The notes beneath the pieces were generated by a model that was not told where the DNA came from, searched no databases, and was given only the letters and a program-made list of their open reading frames with translations. The position numbers and the translations under genes are program-made. From Bradyrhizobium diversitatis (GTDB lineage: Bacteria > Pseudomonadota > Alphaproteobacteria > Rhizobiales > Xanthobacteraceae), in the NCBI RefSeq assembly GCF_016031635.1, contig NZ_JACEGD010000043.1:1-64000 (forward strand): a DNA stretch of 64,000 nt. The letters run 5' to 3'. Every line of letters begins with the position of its first letter. The first letter of the stretch is position 1. Positions 26,428 to 34,498 of this stretch are shown here, one piece after another.

Positions 26428-26527
26428 TCACATCCGCAGCAATGCCTGCCGCTCGATCTTGCCCGTGCCCGTCTTCGGCGGCTCGTCGATGAAGATCACC
26501 TCGCGCGGATATTTGTAGGGAAGCAGC
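26428..26527 (-). pseudogene. 3' remnant of a second aryl-CoA ligase gene
   Basis: Read on the minus strand this encodes the last 32 codons of an ANL ligase (LLPYKYPREVIFIDEPPKTG, then TGKIERQALLRM, stop). It matches the end of the intact ligase at 26732 with four residue changes (ELPKT to EPPKT, KIDRQ to KIERQ, LLRI to LLRM). No ligase sequence lies upstream of 26527, only repeat DNA, so this is a leftover of a tandem paralogue. Confidence 0.85.
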
Positions 26528-26552
26528 TCTCCGCTCGCGCCTCATTCATCGC

Positions 26553-26706
26553 CGTCGTCCCGGACAAGCGGAGCGCAGATCCGGGACCCATTACCACAGG
26601 AAGGAGTTGGGCGCGAGCAGATAACTCCGCGTCCCCGTAACCACGTTCGCCTGTGGCTATGGGTCCCGGATCGGCGCGCGCTTAAGGCGCGCTTGTCCGG
26701 GACGAC
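26553..26706. repeat. composite palindromic repeat, about 154 bp
   Basis: Left unit cgtcgtcccggacaagcg with gatccgggacccattacca; right unit tggctatgggtcccggatc with gcgcgcttgtccgggacgac. Same architecture as at 23855 and 34132. It separates the ligase remnant from the intact ligase 3' end. Confidence 0.85.
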
Positions 26707-26731
26707 ACCGAATGTGGGCAGCATCCTCGCC

Positions 26732-28345
26732 TCAGATCCGCAGCAATGCCTGCCGGTCGATCTTGCCCGTGCCCGTCTTCGGCAACTCGTCGATGAAGAT
26801 CACCTCGCGCGGATATTTGTAGGGCAAGAGCTTGCCCTTCACATAGTCCTGCAGCCTGCGCGTCGCCTCACCCTGGTCGACGGCGCGGTTGTTCATCACC
26901 ACGACTGCCTTCAGCGTCATGCGCCGGTCCGGCAGTTCGGCAGCGAACACCGCGCATTCGCGAATGTCGGGGTGGTCGGCCAGACACAGCTCGACTTCGA
27001 GCGGATAGACCCACTGGCCTGAGATCTTGATGAGATCGTCGGCGCGGCCGCGGAAGAAGTGGAAGCCGTCGGCATCGCGGATGAAGCGGTCGCCGGTGTA
27101 GATCCAGCCGCCCTCGCGAATCGTTTCCGCGGACTTGTCCGGCCGGTTCCAGTACAGCGGCGTGTTGGAATCGCCGCGCACCCACAGGATGCCTTCCTCG
27201 CCGTCGCCGACCTCGTTCCCGTCCTTGTCGCGCAGGGCAACCTCGTAGCCGGGCACGCGCAGGCCGGCGGCGCCGAGCTTCTTCTGCTCGGGCCTGTTGG
27301 AGAGATAGATGTGCAGCACCTCGGTCGAGCCGAGGCCTTCGACGATTTCGAGCCCCGTGAGCGTCTTCCAGCCGTTGAAGACCTCCGCCGAGAGCACCTC
27401 GGCGGCGGAGAGCGCCATGCGCAGCGACGAGAAGTCCGTCCTGTCCGCGCCGTCGGCCTTGGTCAGCGATGTATAAAGCGTCGGCAGGCCGAAGAAGAGC
27501 GTCGGCTTGTATCGCGCGATCGCCGCGAAGATCGACGCAGGCTTGGGTTGGCCCGGCAACAGCAGCGTCGCGGCGCCGGCCGAGAACGGGAAGGTGACGG
27601 AGTTGCCGAAGCCGTAGGCAAAGAAGATCTTCGGCACCGAGAAGCAGATGTCGTCAGGCGTCAGCTTCAGCACGTTCTGCGCAAAGGCGGCATCGCTATA
27701 GGCCATGTCGTGCTGCAGATGCACGATGCCCTTGGGCCTGCCGGTCGAGCCGGAGGAGTACATCCAGAACGCCATCTCGTTGCGATGCGTGTCGGCTTCG
27801 GCGAGATCAGCCGGGAATTGCGCGAGCCAGTCCGCTGCCGCCAGCGCCGCAGGCGCGGCATGCTCGCCCGCTGCCCCATTGACGACGATCAGCGTATGGA
27901 GCGTCGTATCCTTGCACGCCTCCGCGTTGAAGCGCGCCGCGAACTCGGCATCCGCGACCGCGACAGCCGCGCCGGAATCGGCCAGATAGAATTGCAGGAG
28001 GTCCGGCGGCGTCAACGTGTTGATCAGGAGCGGCACGAAGCCGGCCCGCACCGCGCCGAAGAAGGCGGCCGGGTAGGCCGGCGTGTCGTCGAGGAACAGG
28101 AGCACGCGATCGCCGCGCTTCAGGCCAAGCGAGGCAAGACCGTTGCCCCAGCGGCAGGCTTCGCCGCACAGCTCGGCATAGGTCCGCGTGCCTGCCGGGC
28201 CCATGAGCGCGATCTTGTCGCCGCGGCCCTTGCCGAGATTGTCGAACAGCACGCGGCTGGCATTGTAGATTTCAGGAACGGCAAAGCCGATTTCGCGTGC
28301 GCCCGGGCTGTCCGCGGGCACCTGGTCGCGGATCTCGTCGCTCAT
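26732..28345 (-). CDS. benzoate-CoA ligase family protein (aryl-CoA ligase)
   Basis: 537 residues from ATG 28345; the longer open frame upstream overlaps the monooxygenase and is ignored. ANL motifs: MYSSGSTGRPKGIVH, EGLGSTEVLHIYLSN, GWIYTGDRFIRDADG, GRADDLIKISGQWVYPLEVE and catalytic Lys in PKTGTGKIDR. The EGLGSTEVLH and GQWVYP motifs are typical of benzoate/4-hydroxybenzoate-CoA ligases. It overlaps the monooxygenase stop by four bases. In this locus salicylate, 3-hydroxybenzoate or 2-aminobenzoate are plausible substrates. Confidence 0.88.
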   Translation of the reverse strand: MSDEIRDQVPADSPGAREIGFAVPEIYNASRVLFDNLGKGRGDKIALMGPAGTRTYAELCGEACRWGNGLASLGLKRGDRVLLFLDDTPAYPAAFFGAVRAGFVPLLINTLTPPDLLQFYLADSGAAVAVADAEFAARFNAEACKDTTLHTLIVVNGAAGEHAAPAALAAADWLAQFPADLAEADTHRNEMAFWMYSSGSTGRPKGIVHLQHDMAYSDAAFAQNVLKLTPDDICFSVPKIFFAYGFGNSVTFPFSAGAATLLLPGQPKPASIFAAIARYKPTLFFGLPTLYTSLTKADGADRTDFSSLRMALSAAEVLSAEVFNGWKTLTGLEIVEGLGSTEVLHIYLSNRPEQKKLGAAGLRVPGYEVALRDKDGNEVGDGEEGILWVRGDSNTPLYWNRPDKSAETIREGGWIYTGDRFIRDADGFHFFRGRADDLIKISGQWVYPLEVELCLADHPDIRECAVFAAELPDRRMTLKAVVVMNNRAVDQGEATRRLQDYVKGKLLPYKYPREVIFIDELPKTGTGKIDRQALLRI

Positions 28346-29481
28346 GCCGCATCCCCGCCGTTCTTGGCCGCCTCGTAGCGGGCCATGAAGGCCGGCGACA
28401 TCGCGCGCAGCCGCGAATCGTCGATGCGGCCGGAGCGGGTGATGTAGCTGTAGGCGAAGTCCATCAGGGGAAGCTTCATGTGTTCGGCGAAGTGCTCGTA
28501 CCAGAACGCGCTCGTGCGCGCGGCATCGACGAGCTTCTGCACGATGGGCTTGCGAACGGCCTGATAGCGATGCAGCGCGGTCGCAAGATGCGCATCCGAC
28601 TCCAGCGCCTTGACCAGCGCGATCGCGTCCTCGATCGCGAGCCGCGTGCCCGAGCCGATCGAGAAATGTGCCGAATGCAGGGCGTCGCCGAGCAGCACCA
28701 TGTTCTTGAACGACCAGTGCTCGTTCCAGACCCAGGGAAAGTTGCGCCAGACCGATTTGTTGGAGACGAGGCAGTGGCCGCCAAGCGTGTCGGCGAAGAC
28801 CTCCTCGCAGACACCCTTGGACTGCTCGACGTCCTTGTAGGCGAAGCCATAGGCCTGCCAGGTTGCGTGATCGCATTCGACCAGGAACGTGCTCATGCCC
28901 GGCGAATAGCGGTAGTGATGGGCGTTGAAGGCACCGCGGTCGGTCTTCACGAAGGTCTGCGACAGCGTGTCGAAGCGTTTCGAGGTGCCGTACCAGACGA
29001 ACTTGTTGGAGGAGTAGGACAGCGACGTCCCGAAATCGCCTTCGAAGGCGCGGCGGACCAGCGAGTTCAGGCCATCAGCGGCGACGATCAGATCGTGGCC
29101 GTTGAGCTGGTCGATGCCCTGGATCGGCGTGTCGAAGCGCGGCGTGGCGCCGACATCGAGCGCACGCTGCTGCAGGAACCTGAGCAGCTCGAGGCGCCCG
29201 ATCGAGGAGAAGCCGACCCCGTCGATGGCGACGCTGTCGCCGTGCAGGTTCAGCGTGATGTTCTCCCAGCTCTCCATATGCGGGGCGATCGCATCGACCG
29301 TCTCGGGGTCGTCGGCTCGCAGGAATTCCAGCGCCTGGTCGGAGAACACGACGCCAAAGCCCCAGGTCGCGTCGGCCGGGTTCTGTTCGAACAGGTCGAC
29401 CTGATCCTCGGGATGACGCTTGTTCCAAAGATAGGCGAAGTAGAGCCCACCGGGCCCCCCGCCAATCACGGCGATCCGCAA
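28342..29481 (-). CDS. FAD monooxygenase, salicylyl-CoA 5-hydroxylase / 2-aminobenzoyl-CoA monooxygenase type
   Basis: 379 residues from a TTG at 29481 with GGGAGG six bases upstream. FAD motif RIAVIGGGPGGLYFAYLWNK, then WGFGVVFSDQALEFL, GFSSIGRLELLRFLQ, the DG motif LIVAADGLNSLVRR and the GD motif MVLLGDALHSAHFSIGSG. The VVFSDQALEF and GFSSIGR segments are characteristic of flavin hydroxylases that act on CoA-activated aromatics (SdgC-like) rather than on free salicylate. Coupled to the aryl-CoA ligase; product gentisyl-CoA would hydrolyse to gentisate for gtdA. The substrate call is family inference. Confidence 0.8.
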   Translation of the reverse strand: MRIAVIGGGPGGLYFAYLWNKRHPEDQVDLFEQNPADATWGFGVVFSDQALEFLRADDPETVDAIAPHMESWENITLNLHGDSVAIDGVGFSSIGRLELLRFLQQRALDVGATPRFDTPIQGIDQLNGHDLIVAADGLNSLVRRAFEGDFGTSLSYSSNKFVWYGTSKRFDTLSQTFVKTDRGAFNAHHYRYSPGMSTFLVECDHATWQAYGFAYKDVEQSKGVCEEVFADTLGGHCLVSNKSVWRNFPWVWNEHWSFKNMVLLGDALHSAHFSIGSGTRLAIEDAIALVKALESDAHLATALHRYQAVRKPIVQKLVDAARTSAFWYEHFAEHMKLPLMDFAYSYITRSGRIDDSRLRAMSPAFMARYEAAKNGGDAA

Positions 29482-29493
29482 CGTCTGCCTCCC

Positions 29494-29517
29494 TGATTGA
29501 CAGTATACTTACTATCT
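29494..29517 (-). promoter_or_regulatory. dyad operator shared with gtdA
   Basis: tgattgacagtatact plus tactatct; 22 of 24 bases equal the gtdA site at 25100-25123, in the same orientation relative to the gene. A -10 TATACT is again inside the dyad (29502-29507), with a weak -35 (TTAGTC) 17 bases upstream. It lies 13 bases before the TTG start of the monooxygenase. Confidence 0.65.
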
Positions 29518-29670
29518 AGGGATAGACTAATGTGCTCCGGCGCTCGGCGCCAGCGGAATTATCGGCAAGGCCGGCACGCGAAAGCTCGCCTTCGAACACC
29601 CGTTTCGCCGGTGTCCGAAACCTCAGGTGCGAACCATAGCCAAACCGGGGCGAATTGGCCACCGGGGGCG

Positions 29671-29886
29671 TCAGACGCAGCGCTTCACATAGACCCCGTT
29701 CACCAGCACCCTGGTGCAACGGACCGCGGGCACGGGCTTGCGGACCACGACGGCCGCGTTCGGACCGGCGCAGCCGGCGCGATACACGCCGCGGGCGCAT
29801 ACCACCGCATTGGCATCGGTGGCCTCGAACGTCATGGTCGCGGCGAAGGCGAAGAGAGCAGAACCAACGAGCAGCAATGAACGCAT
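29671..29886 (-). CDS. small secreted Cys-rich protein
   Basis: 71 residues from ATG 29886 (GGGAGG upstream). Signal peptide MRSLLLVGSALFAFAATM, cleavage probably after DANA. The mature part of about 45 residues has four Cys (VVCARG, AGCAGP, VRCTRV, KRCV), suggesting two disulfides. No known domain recognised; similar short proteins are frequent in Bradyrhizobium. Monocistronic. Confidence 0.65.
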   Translation of the reverse strand: MRSLLLVGSALFAFAATMTFEATDANAVVCARGVYRAGCAGPNAAVVVRKPVPAVRCTRVLVNGVYVKRCV

Positions 29887-30000
29887 GTTGTCCTCCCGAT
29901 CTTGTCGTTATCGAAATGGTGCTTGCAAAAGGCTTGTCGTTGCGGGCGTGCAGCAGCTCATTTTCGCACGCCGACCATCATCGCCGCGCGGCGCGCCGCC

Positions 30001-30855
30001 TCATCGTGCCGCGAACGGGGCGAGCACGTCCTTGCACGCGGGCGACAGCGAGGCGGCCCTGTTGGAAATGCATTGTATGATGCGGCCGCCGCCGGGCGCG
30101 ACACCGGCGCAGAGCGTGCGGATGTCGGCGCCGCAGGCGGACCTCACGATGAACAGCTCCTCTCGCGGCAGCAAGGGGCGCAAGACGATGACGGCTGGCG
30201 CGGCCGTTGCCGCCGCTGCAGCCGGCGTTGTGCCCGCAGGCGCTGTCGTTGCTGCTGCGCCGCCGCCGGCTGCGGCGCTCACGGCCTTCTCGCAGGCCGG
30301 CGAGACCTTGGCCTTGTTCTTCTCCAGGCATTCGAGCGCCGCCGCGCCGCCCGGCGTCACGCTGGCGCAGACCTTGGAATAGTCGGCGCGGCACGCGCTC
30401 TTGACGGCCGCAACCTGCGCGCTGCTGGGCTGCTTGGCGGCAGCGGCCTTCGGCGTCGGTGCAGCGGCGGGCTGCGCTGCGGGCGCGGGCTCAGCCTTGG
30501 ACGCAGCAGGCGGCGCCGTTTCCACCTTGGGAGCGGCTTCCTTGGGCGCAGCCTCGGTCTTCGGCGCGGCGGGCGCGGCTTCGGTCTTCGGAGCCGCAGC
30601 GGGCTCGACGGCGCGAACCGCGGTCTGGCATCCCGATGACAGGCTGGACATGTTTTTCGCCAGGCATTGAAACGCTTCCGTGCCGCCGGGCGTCACGCTC
30701 GCGCAGTGCGCGATGAAATCCGAGCGGCAAGCGGAGCGAATGGCGCTCTTCTGGGCCTCGGTCGGCGCTTGCGCGGCTGCCGATGTCGCGGCTGCAAGGA
30801 GTGCCGCCGCCAGCAGCGCCTTGCGCCGCGATGCATGCTTCAACGTGTTGAACAT
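30001..30855 (-). CDS. exported protein with three Cys-rich (FGFR-type) repeats
   Basis: 284 residues from ATG 30855, chosen because the signal peptide ALLAAALLAAATSAAAQA follows. Three repeats of about 42 residues, each with four Cys: IRSACRSDFIAHCASVTPGG, VKSACRADYSKVCASVTPGG and VRSACGADIRTLCAGVAPGG, each ending in a QCLxxN/ECLEKN-type segment and a final Cys. These match the cysteine-rich GLG1/FGFR-type repeat found in many rhizobial periplasmic proteins. The linkers are low-complexity Ala/Pro/Lys/Glu. Function unknown. Confidence 0.85.
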   Translation of the reverse strand: MFNTLKHASRRKALLAAALLAAATSAAAQAPTEAQKSAIRSACRSDFIAHCASVTPGGTEAFQCLAKNMSSLSSGCQTAVRAVEPAAAPKTEAAPAAPKTEAAPKEAAPKVETAPPAASKAEPAPAAQPAAAPTPKAAAAKQPSSAQVAAVKSACRADYSKVCASVTPGGAAALECLEKNKAKVSPACEKAVSAAAGGGAAATTAPAGTTPAAAAATAAPAVIVLRPLLPREELFIVRSACGADIRTLCAGVAPGGGRIIQCISNRAASLSPACKDVLAPFAAR

Positions 30856-31000
30856 CTGAATGATTTCCTGCCCGTCGGGTGAGCCGAGGATTCTTGAAAT
30901 GTAATGTAATCGCAATCGTCGCGAGTAACGCCTCGCAAGGCAGCATCATTCGCCGCTTTGACCTCACCCGCAAGTCAATTGTGCCAGCGCCGACCGCGTC

Positions 31001-32002
31001 TCAGAGCCTGACCATGCGCTTGCCGCGGTTCTCGCCCGCGAGCAGCCCGATCAGCGCCTTCGGTGTGTTCTCGAAGCCGTCGATGATGTCCTCCTGCACG
31101 CTCAGCTTGCCGGACTTGACCCACCTCTGGAGGTCGGCGAGCGCACGCTGGCTCTCCTTCATGTAGTCCATCACGATGAAGCCCTGCATGACGAGCCGCT
31201 TCACCACGATCAGCCCGGGCACGCCGCGCGGGCCGTGCGCGGCAGGAGCGCCGTCATACTGCGAGATCGCGCCGCAGCAGGCGATGCGGCCGTAATTGTT
31301 CATCTGTGGCAGGCAGGCTTCGAGGATGTCGCCGCCGACATTGTCGAAATAGACGTCGATGCCCTTCGGCGCCGCTGCGCGCAGCGCCTTGAACACCGCG
31401 CCGTCCTTGTAGTCCACCGCGGCATCGAAGCCGAGCTCGGAGGTCAGCCATCTGCACTTGTCCGCGCCGCCGGCGATGCCGATGACGCGGCATCCCTTGA
31501 TCTTCGCGATCTGTCCGACGATCGAGCCGACCGAGCCCGCAGCGGCGGAGACCACGACCGTCTCGCCTTCCCTGGGCTTGCCGATCTCCAGCAGGCCGAA
31601 ATAGGCGGTGAGGCCCGCGATGCCGAACACGCTGAGCAGGTGCGTCATCGGCTCGAGCTTGGGCATCTTGGTGAGATGCTTGGCCGGCACCGCGGCAAAT
31701 TCCTGCCAGCCGGTGTCGCCAAACACGATGTCGCCAGGCGCAAGATCCGGCGCCTTCGAGCTGACGACCTCGGCGATGGAACCGCCGGCCATCACGCTGT
31801 TGGCCTCGACCGCGGAACGATAGGTCGCGCCGTGCATCCAGGCGCGGTTGGCGGCATCGAGCGAGATGTAGCGCACGCGCAGCAACGCCTCGCCGTCCTT
31901 CGGCTCCGGCATTGTGCCCTCGACCATCTTGAAATGCTCGGGGCCGAGCTTGCCGCTGGGCTTCTCCACCAGCAGAATCTGGCGATTAACGTTGCCGTTC
32001 AT
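31001..32002 (-). CDS. zinc-free NADP-dependent oxidoreductase (MDR family, CurA/leukotriene-B4 dehydrogenase-like)
   Basis: 333 residues from ATG 32002. NADPH-binding VVVSAAAGSVGSIVGQIAKI, then GIAGGADKCRWL, and the family signature VYFDNVGGDILEACLPQMN followed by GRIACCGAISQYD. These enzymes reduce alpha-beta double bonds of enones with NADPH. No zinc-ligand Cys cluster is present, in line with the family. Solitary gene. Confidence 0.88.
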   Translation of the reverse strand: MNGNVNRQILLVEKPSGKLGPEHFKMVEGTMPEPKDGEALLRVRYISLDAANRAWMHGATYRSAVEANSVMAGGSIAEVVSSKAPDLAPGDIVFGDTGWQEFAAVPAKHLTKMPKLEPMTHLLSVFGIAGLTAYFGLLEIGKPREGETVVVSAAAGSVGSIVGQIAKIKGCRVIGIAGGADKCRWLTSELGFDAAVDYKDGAVFKALRAAAPKGIDVYFDNVGGDILEACLPQMNNYGRIACCGAISQYDGAPAAHGPRGVPGLIVVKRLVMQGFIVMDYMKESQRALADLQRWVKSGKLSVQEDIIDGFENTPKALIGLLAGENRGKRMVRL

Positions 32003-32111
32003 GGCGTTCCCCTCTTTGATTCCTTGACGACCATTAATGCAGCCGCCGCGAACAAGACCTGCAGGCCGCATTTGCTGTGCGCGGCTCAAGGCTAGAGCGC
32101 TGCGTTCCATT

Positions 32112-32930
32112 TCACAACTGGAACATCCGCTCATCTTCCCCGAACACCCGGTCCAGCGCCGCGTCATATGTTGCCTGCACCAATTCCGGATGCAGCTTGC
32201 CCAGCGCTTCCATCATCACGCCGGAATTGATCTCGAGCACTTTCCATTCGCCGTCGACACGCACCACGTCGATCGACGCGAAGACGATGCCGATGGCGCT
32301 CGCGGCATCGGCCGCGAGCTTCACGCAAGCCGTTCGAACCTCGCCGTCCTCCAGCAGCACGGGTTTTGCGGTGGCATCGAGATTGTGCCGCCAATCCGAG
32401 CCACGCTGCTTGCTGTAGACGACGAGGGGCAGATCGCCGAGTTGCACGACACGGACCTCGTCCTCGATCGCCAGATAGGGCGAGATCGCAAGTCCGGCGC
32501 TCATCGAGAAAACGTCGTCAACCGCGTGATCGAGTTCCGCCTCGGTCGACACCTTGAACACCGACCGTCCCGACGTTCCCTCGTTCGGCTTCACCACCAC
32601 GCCTTGCGGATGGTCGCGAAGCAGTTCGAGCATGGCATCGCGCCAGGTGGGGCCAACGACATTCCTGCCGAGCCTCGGGTTGAGGAATAGCCGATGGGGA
32701 ACGCATGGCACACCGGCCATCTCCAGCGCCTCGGCGGTGGCCGATTTGTCGTTGGCGAGGCGGTGGGCGATGGCGCTGTTGAGGCCGATGTCATAGCCGA
32801 AGGCGAGGTGGCGCCTGTCGTCCCGGCGCATCGCGATCAGCCAGCCGCCGGGGCGGACATCGACCGTGATCCCGTGCTGGGCGCAATAGCGCCTGATCGC
32901 CTGGACGAAGATCCGCTCGCCGTCTGCCAT
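32112..32930 (-). CDS. ATP-grasp family protein (RimK/cyanophycin-synthetase-like)
   Basis: 272 residues. ATP-grasp features: AHRLANDKSATAEALEMAGV before the central domain, GVVVKPNEGTSGRSVFKV (ATP-binding Lys), and VRVDGEWKVLEINSGVMMEA with the Glu-x-Asn metal site. The protein is short, like stand-alone RimK-type ligases, which join a carboxylate to an amine. Substrate unknown; no peptide precursor gene is seen nearby. Start ATG 32930. Confidence 0.82.
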   Translation of the reverse strand: MADGERIFVQAIRRYCAQHGITVDVRPGGWLIAMRRDDRRHLAFGYDIGLNSAIAHRLANDKSATAEALEMAGVPCVPHRLFLNPRLGRNVVGPTWRDAMLELLRDHPQGVVVKPNEGTSGRSVFKVSTEAELDHAVDDVFSMSAGLAISPYLAIEDEVRVVQLGDLPLVVYSKQRGSDWRHNLDATAKPVLLEDGEVRTACVKLAADAASAIGIVFASIDVVRVDGEWKVLEINSGVMMEALGKLHPELVQATYDAALDRVFGEDERMFQL

Positions 32931-33315
32931 CTGCTCCCGTCGCTCTTCAGTCGCCCCTGCGCCAAAAGCCGCAAAAATGCGGGAATCGGCGCCACACCGG
33001 GGTAAAAATCAGAGCTATTCTTAATGAAATTCTCGCGAGCGCGACGGAAATTAAGTGCTGCCATCGAGCCCCACAGGGAAAAGAAATTGCCTGCCTCCCG
33101 CCGCCGGCAGCAGATTCATTGATGATCTGACCAGTTCTGCTGCAAATGCCGGTTTGACCGGCATCAATTGCATCCGAAACGAGGTTGATTATTGGTCTCA
33201 ATGGCGTAGATCACACACGCGAAATCCTCCGCCATGGCAGATGGTGCCCGCCCAGCGTCAGGGGCCGGGCAGTGCTTTTGCCCTAAAACCGCAGTTATTC
33301 GGAATATCGAAAATC
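32931..33315. other. intergenic region without a supported gene (385 bp)
   Basis: Between the divergent ATP-grasp and ferredoxin-NADP reductase genes. It is less GC-rich than its surroundings, and the short frames here overlap each other without recognisable content. It presumably holds both promoters; no clear -35/-10 pair, repeat or stem-loop terminator was found by eye. Confidence 0.5.
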
Positions 33316-34089
33316 ATGAGCGCGTTTTACCGAGAGAAGGTTCTTTCCGTCCACCACTGGACCGACACGCTGTTCAGCTTCCGCGCCACCCGCGATACCG
33401 GCTTCCGCTTCCAGAACGGCCAGTTCGCCATGATCGGCCTCGAGGTCGACGGCCGTCCGCTGCTGCGCGCCTACAGCATGGCGAGCGCCAACCACGAGGA
33501 AGAACTCGAGTTCTTCTCGATCAAGGTTCAGGACGGCCCGCTCACCTCGCGCCTCCAGAAGATCAAGGAAGGCGACACCATCCTGGTCGGCCGCAAGGCG
33601 ACCGGCACTCTGATCACCGACAATTTGCTTCCCGGCAAGCGGCTGATGCTGCTCTCGACCGGCACGGGCCTCGCGCCCTTCGCGAGCCTGATCAAGGATC
33701 CCGAGGTCTACGACCAGTTCGAGTCGATCGTCCTGGTGCACGGCTGCCGCCAGGTCTCCGAGCTCGCCTATGGCGAGAAGCTCGTCGCGACCTTGCGCGA
33801 GGATGAGCTGTTCGGCGAGCTGCTCGCGGACAAGCTCGTCTATTATCCGACCGTGACCCGTGAGCCGTTCAAGAACCGCGGCCGCATCACCGACCTCATC
33901 AGCTCCGAGCAGATCTTCAACGACATCGGCCAGGGCCCGCTCGATATCGAGACCGATCGCATCATGATGTGCGGCAGCCCGGCGATGCTCGAAGAGCTCA
34001 AGGCGATGTTCGAGAGCCGCGACTTCGTCGAGGGAAGCGGCAACAAGCCTGGCCATTTCGTGATCGAGAAGGCCTTCGTCGAGCGGTAA
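33316..34089 (+). CDS. fpr: ferredoxin--NADP+ reductase
   Basis: 257 residues from ATG 33316, the usual bacterial Fpr length; the upstream extension to 33055 has no family content. FAD-binding RAYSMASANHEEELEF (R-x-Y-S), phosphate-binding LLSTGTGLAPFASLIKDP (NADP), and a C terminus ending in EKAFVER, short and acidic-aromatic as in subclass I bacterial enzymes. Exchanges electrons between NADPH and ferredoxin/flavodoxin. Solitary, followed by a palindromic repeat. Confidence 0.93.
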   Translation: MSAFYREKVLSVHHWTDTLFSFRATRDTGFRFQNGQFAMIGLEVDGRPLLRAYSMASANHEEELEFFSIKVQDGPLTSRLQKIKEGDTILVGRKATGTLITDNLLPGKRLMLLSTGTGLAPFASLIKDPEVYDQFESIVLVHGCRQVSELAYGEKLVATLREDELFGELLADKLVYYPTVTREPFKNRGRITDLISSEQIFNDIGQGPLDIETDRIMMCGSPAMLEELKAMFESRDFVEGSGNKPGHFVIEKAFVER

Positions 34090-34131
34090 GCTCTGTCGAG
34101 GAAGTGGCGTGATCGCGCGCCACACCCAACT

Positions 34132-34286
34132 CGTCGTCCCGGACAAGCGCGCCTAAGCGCGCGTAGATCCGGGACCCATAACCACAGGCCGTGATTATGC
34201 GACGAGTCGGAGCGGACAGCTTTCCCAGCCCCAAAATCTCGTGGTTATGGATCCCGGGTCTGCGCTGACGCTTGCCCGGGACGACG
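34132..34286. repeat. composite palindromic repeat, about 155 bp
   Basis: cgtcgtcccggacaagcgcg with agatccgggacccataacca on the left; tggttatggatcccgggtc with gcttgcccgggacgacgg on the right; the middle differs from the other copies. It follows fpr. The rest of the 34090-34498 gap (about 210 bp) shows no gene and should contain the promoter of the next gene. Confidence 0.85.
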
Positions 34287-34498
34287 GCTGAGCTTGTGGA
34301 TCCAGTCTGGCCCGCTCGCGGCCTCCTAGGAGCCTTGCGGCCTGCGGTCTCTTCCCCCAACCCTTCTGTTGCGGTGCAGCAGCCCGCGATCGAGGCTGAT
34401 TGATTTGTCTCCGCCGAATTCGCTAGCCTGAAACAAGGGCCACGTCATATCCGTATGACAGGCGCAGGCGTATCGTACCGCCTTCTGCTGGCGAGAGG

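Larger units (their letters stand above)
26329..26564. repeat. 37-bp direct repeats at 26329-26365 and 26528-26564
   Basis: Both copies read tctccgctcgcgcctcattc followed by atcgccgtcgtcccgga, with no mismatch. They bracket a cgtcgtcccgga palindrome and the 3' fragment of a CoA ligase. The arrangement looks like a tandem duplication from which most of one gene copy was lost. Confidence 0.85.

Noticed and set aside
28346-28876. N-terminal extension of the aryl-CoA ligase to 714 residues
   Set aside because: The added part overlaps the monooxygenase gene in another frame and is Arg-rich without family content; MSDEIRD at 28345 is the natural start.
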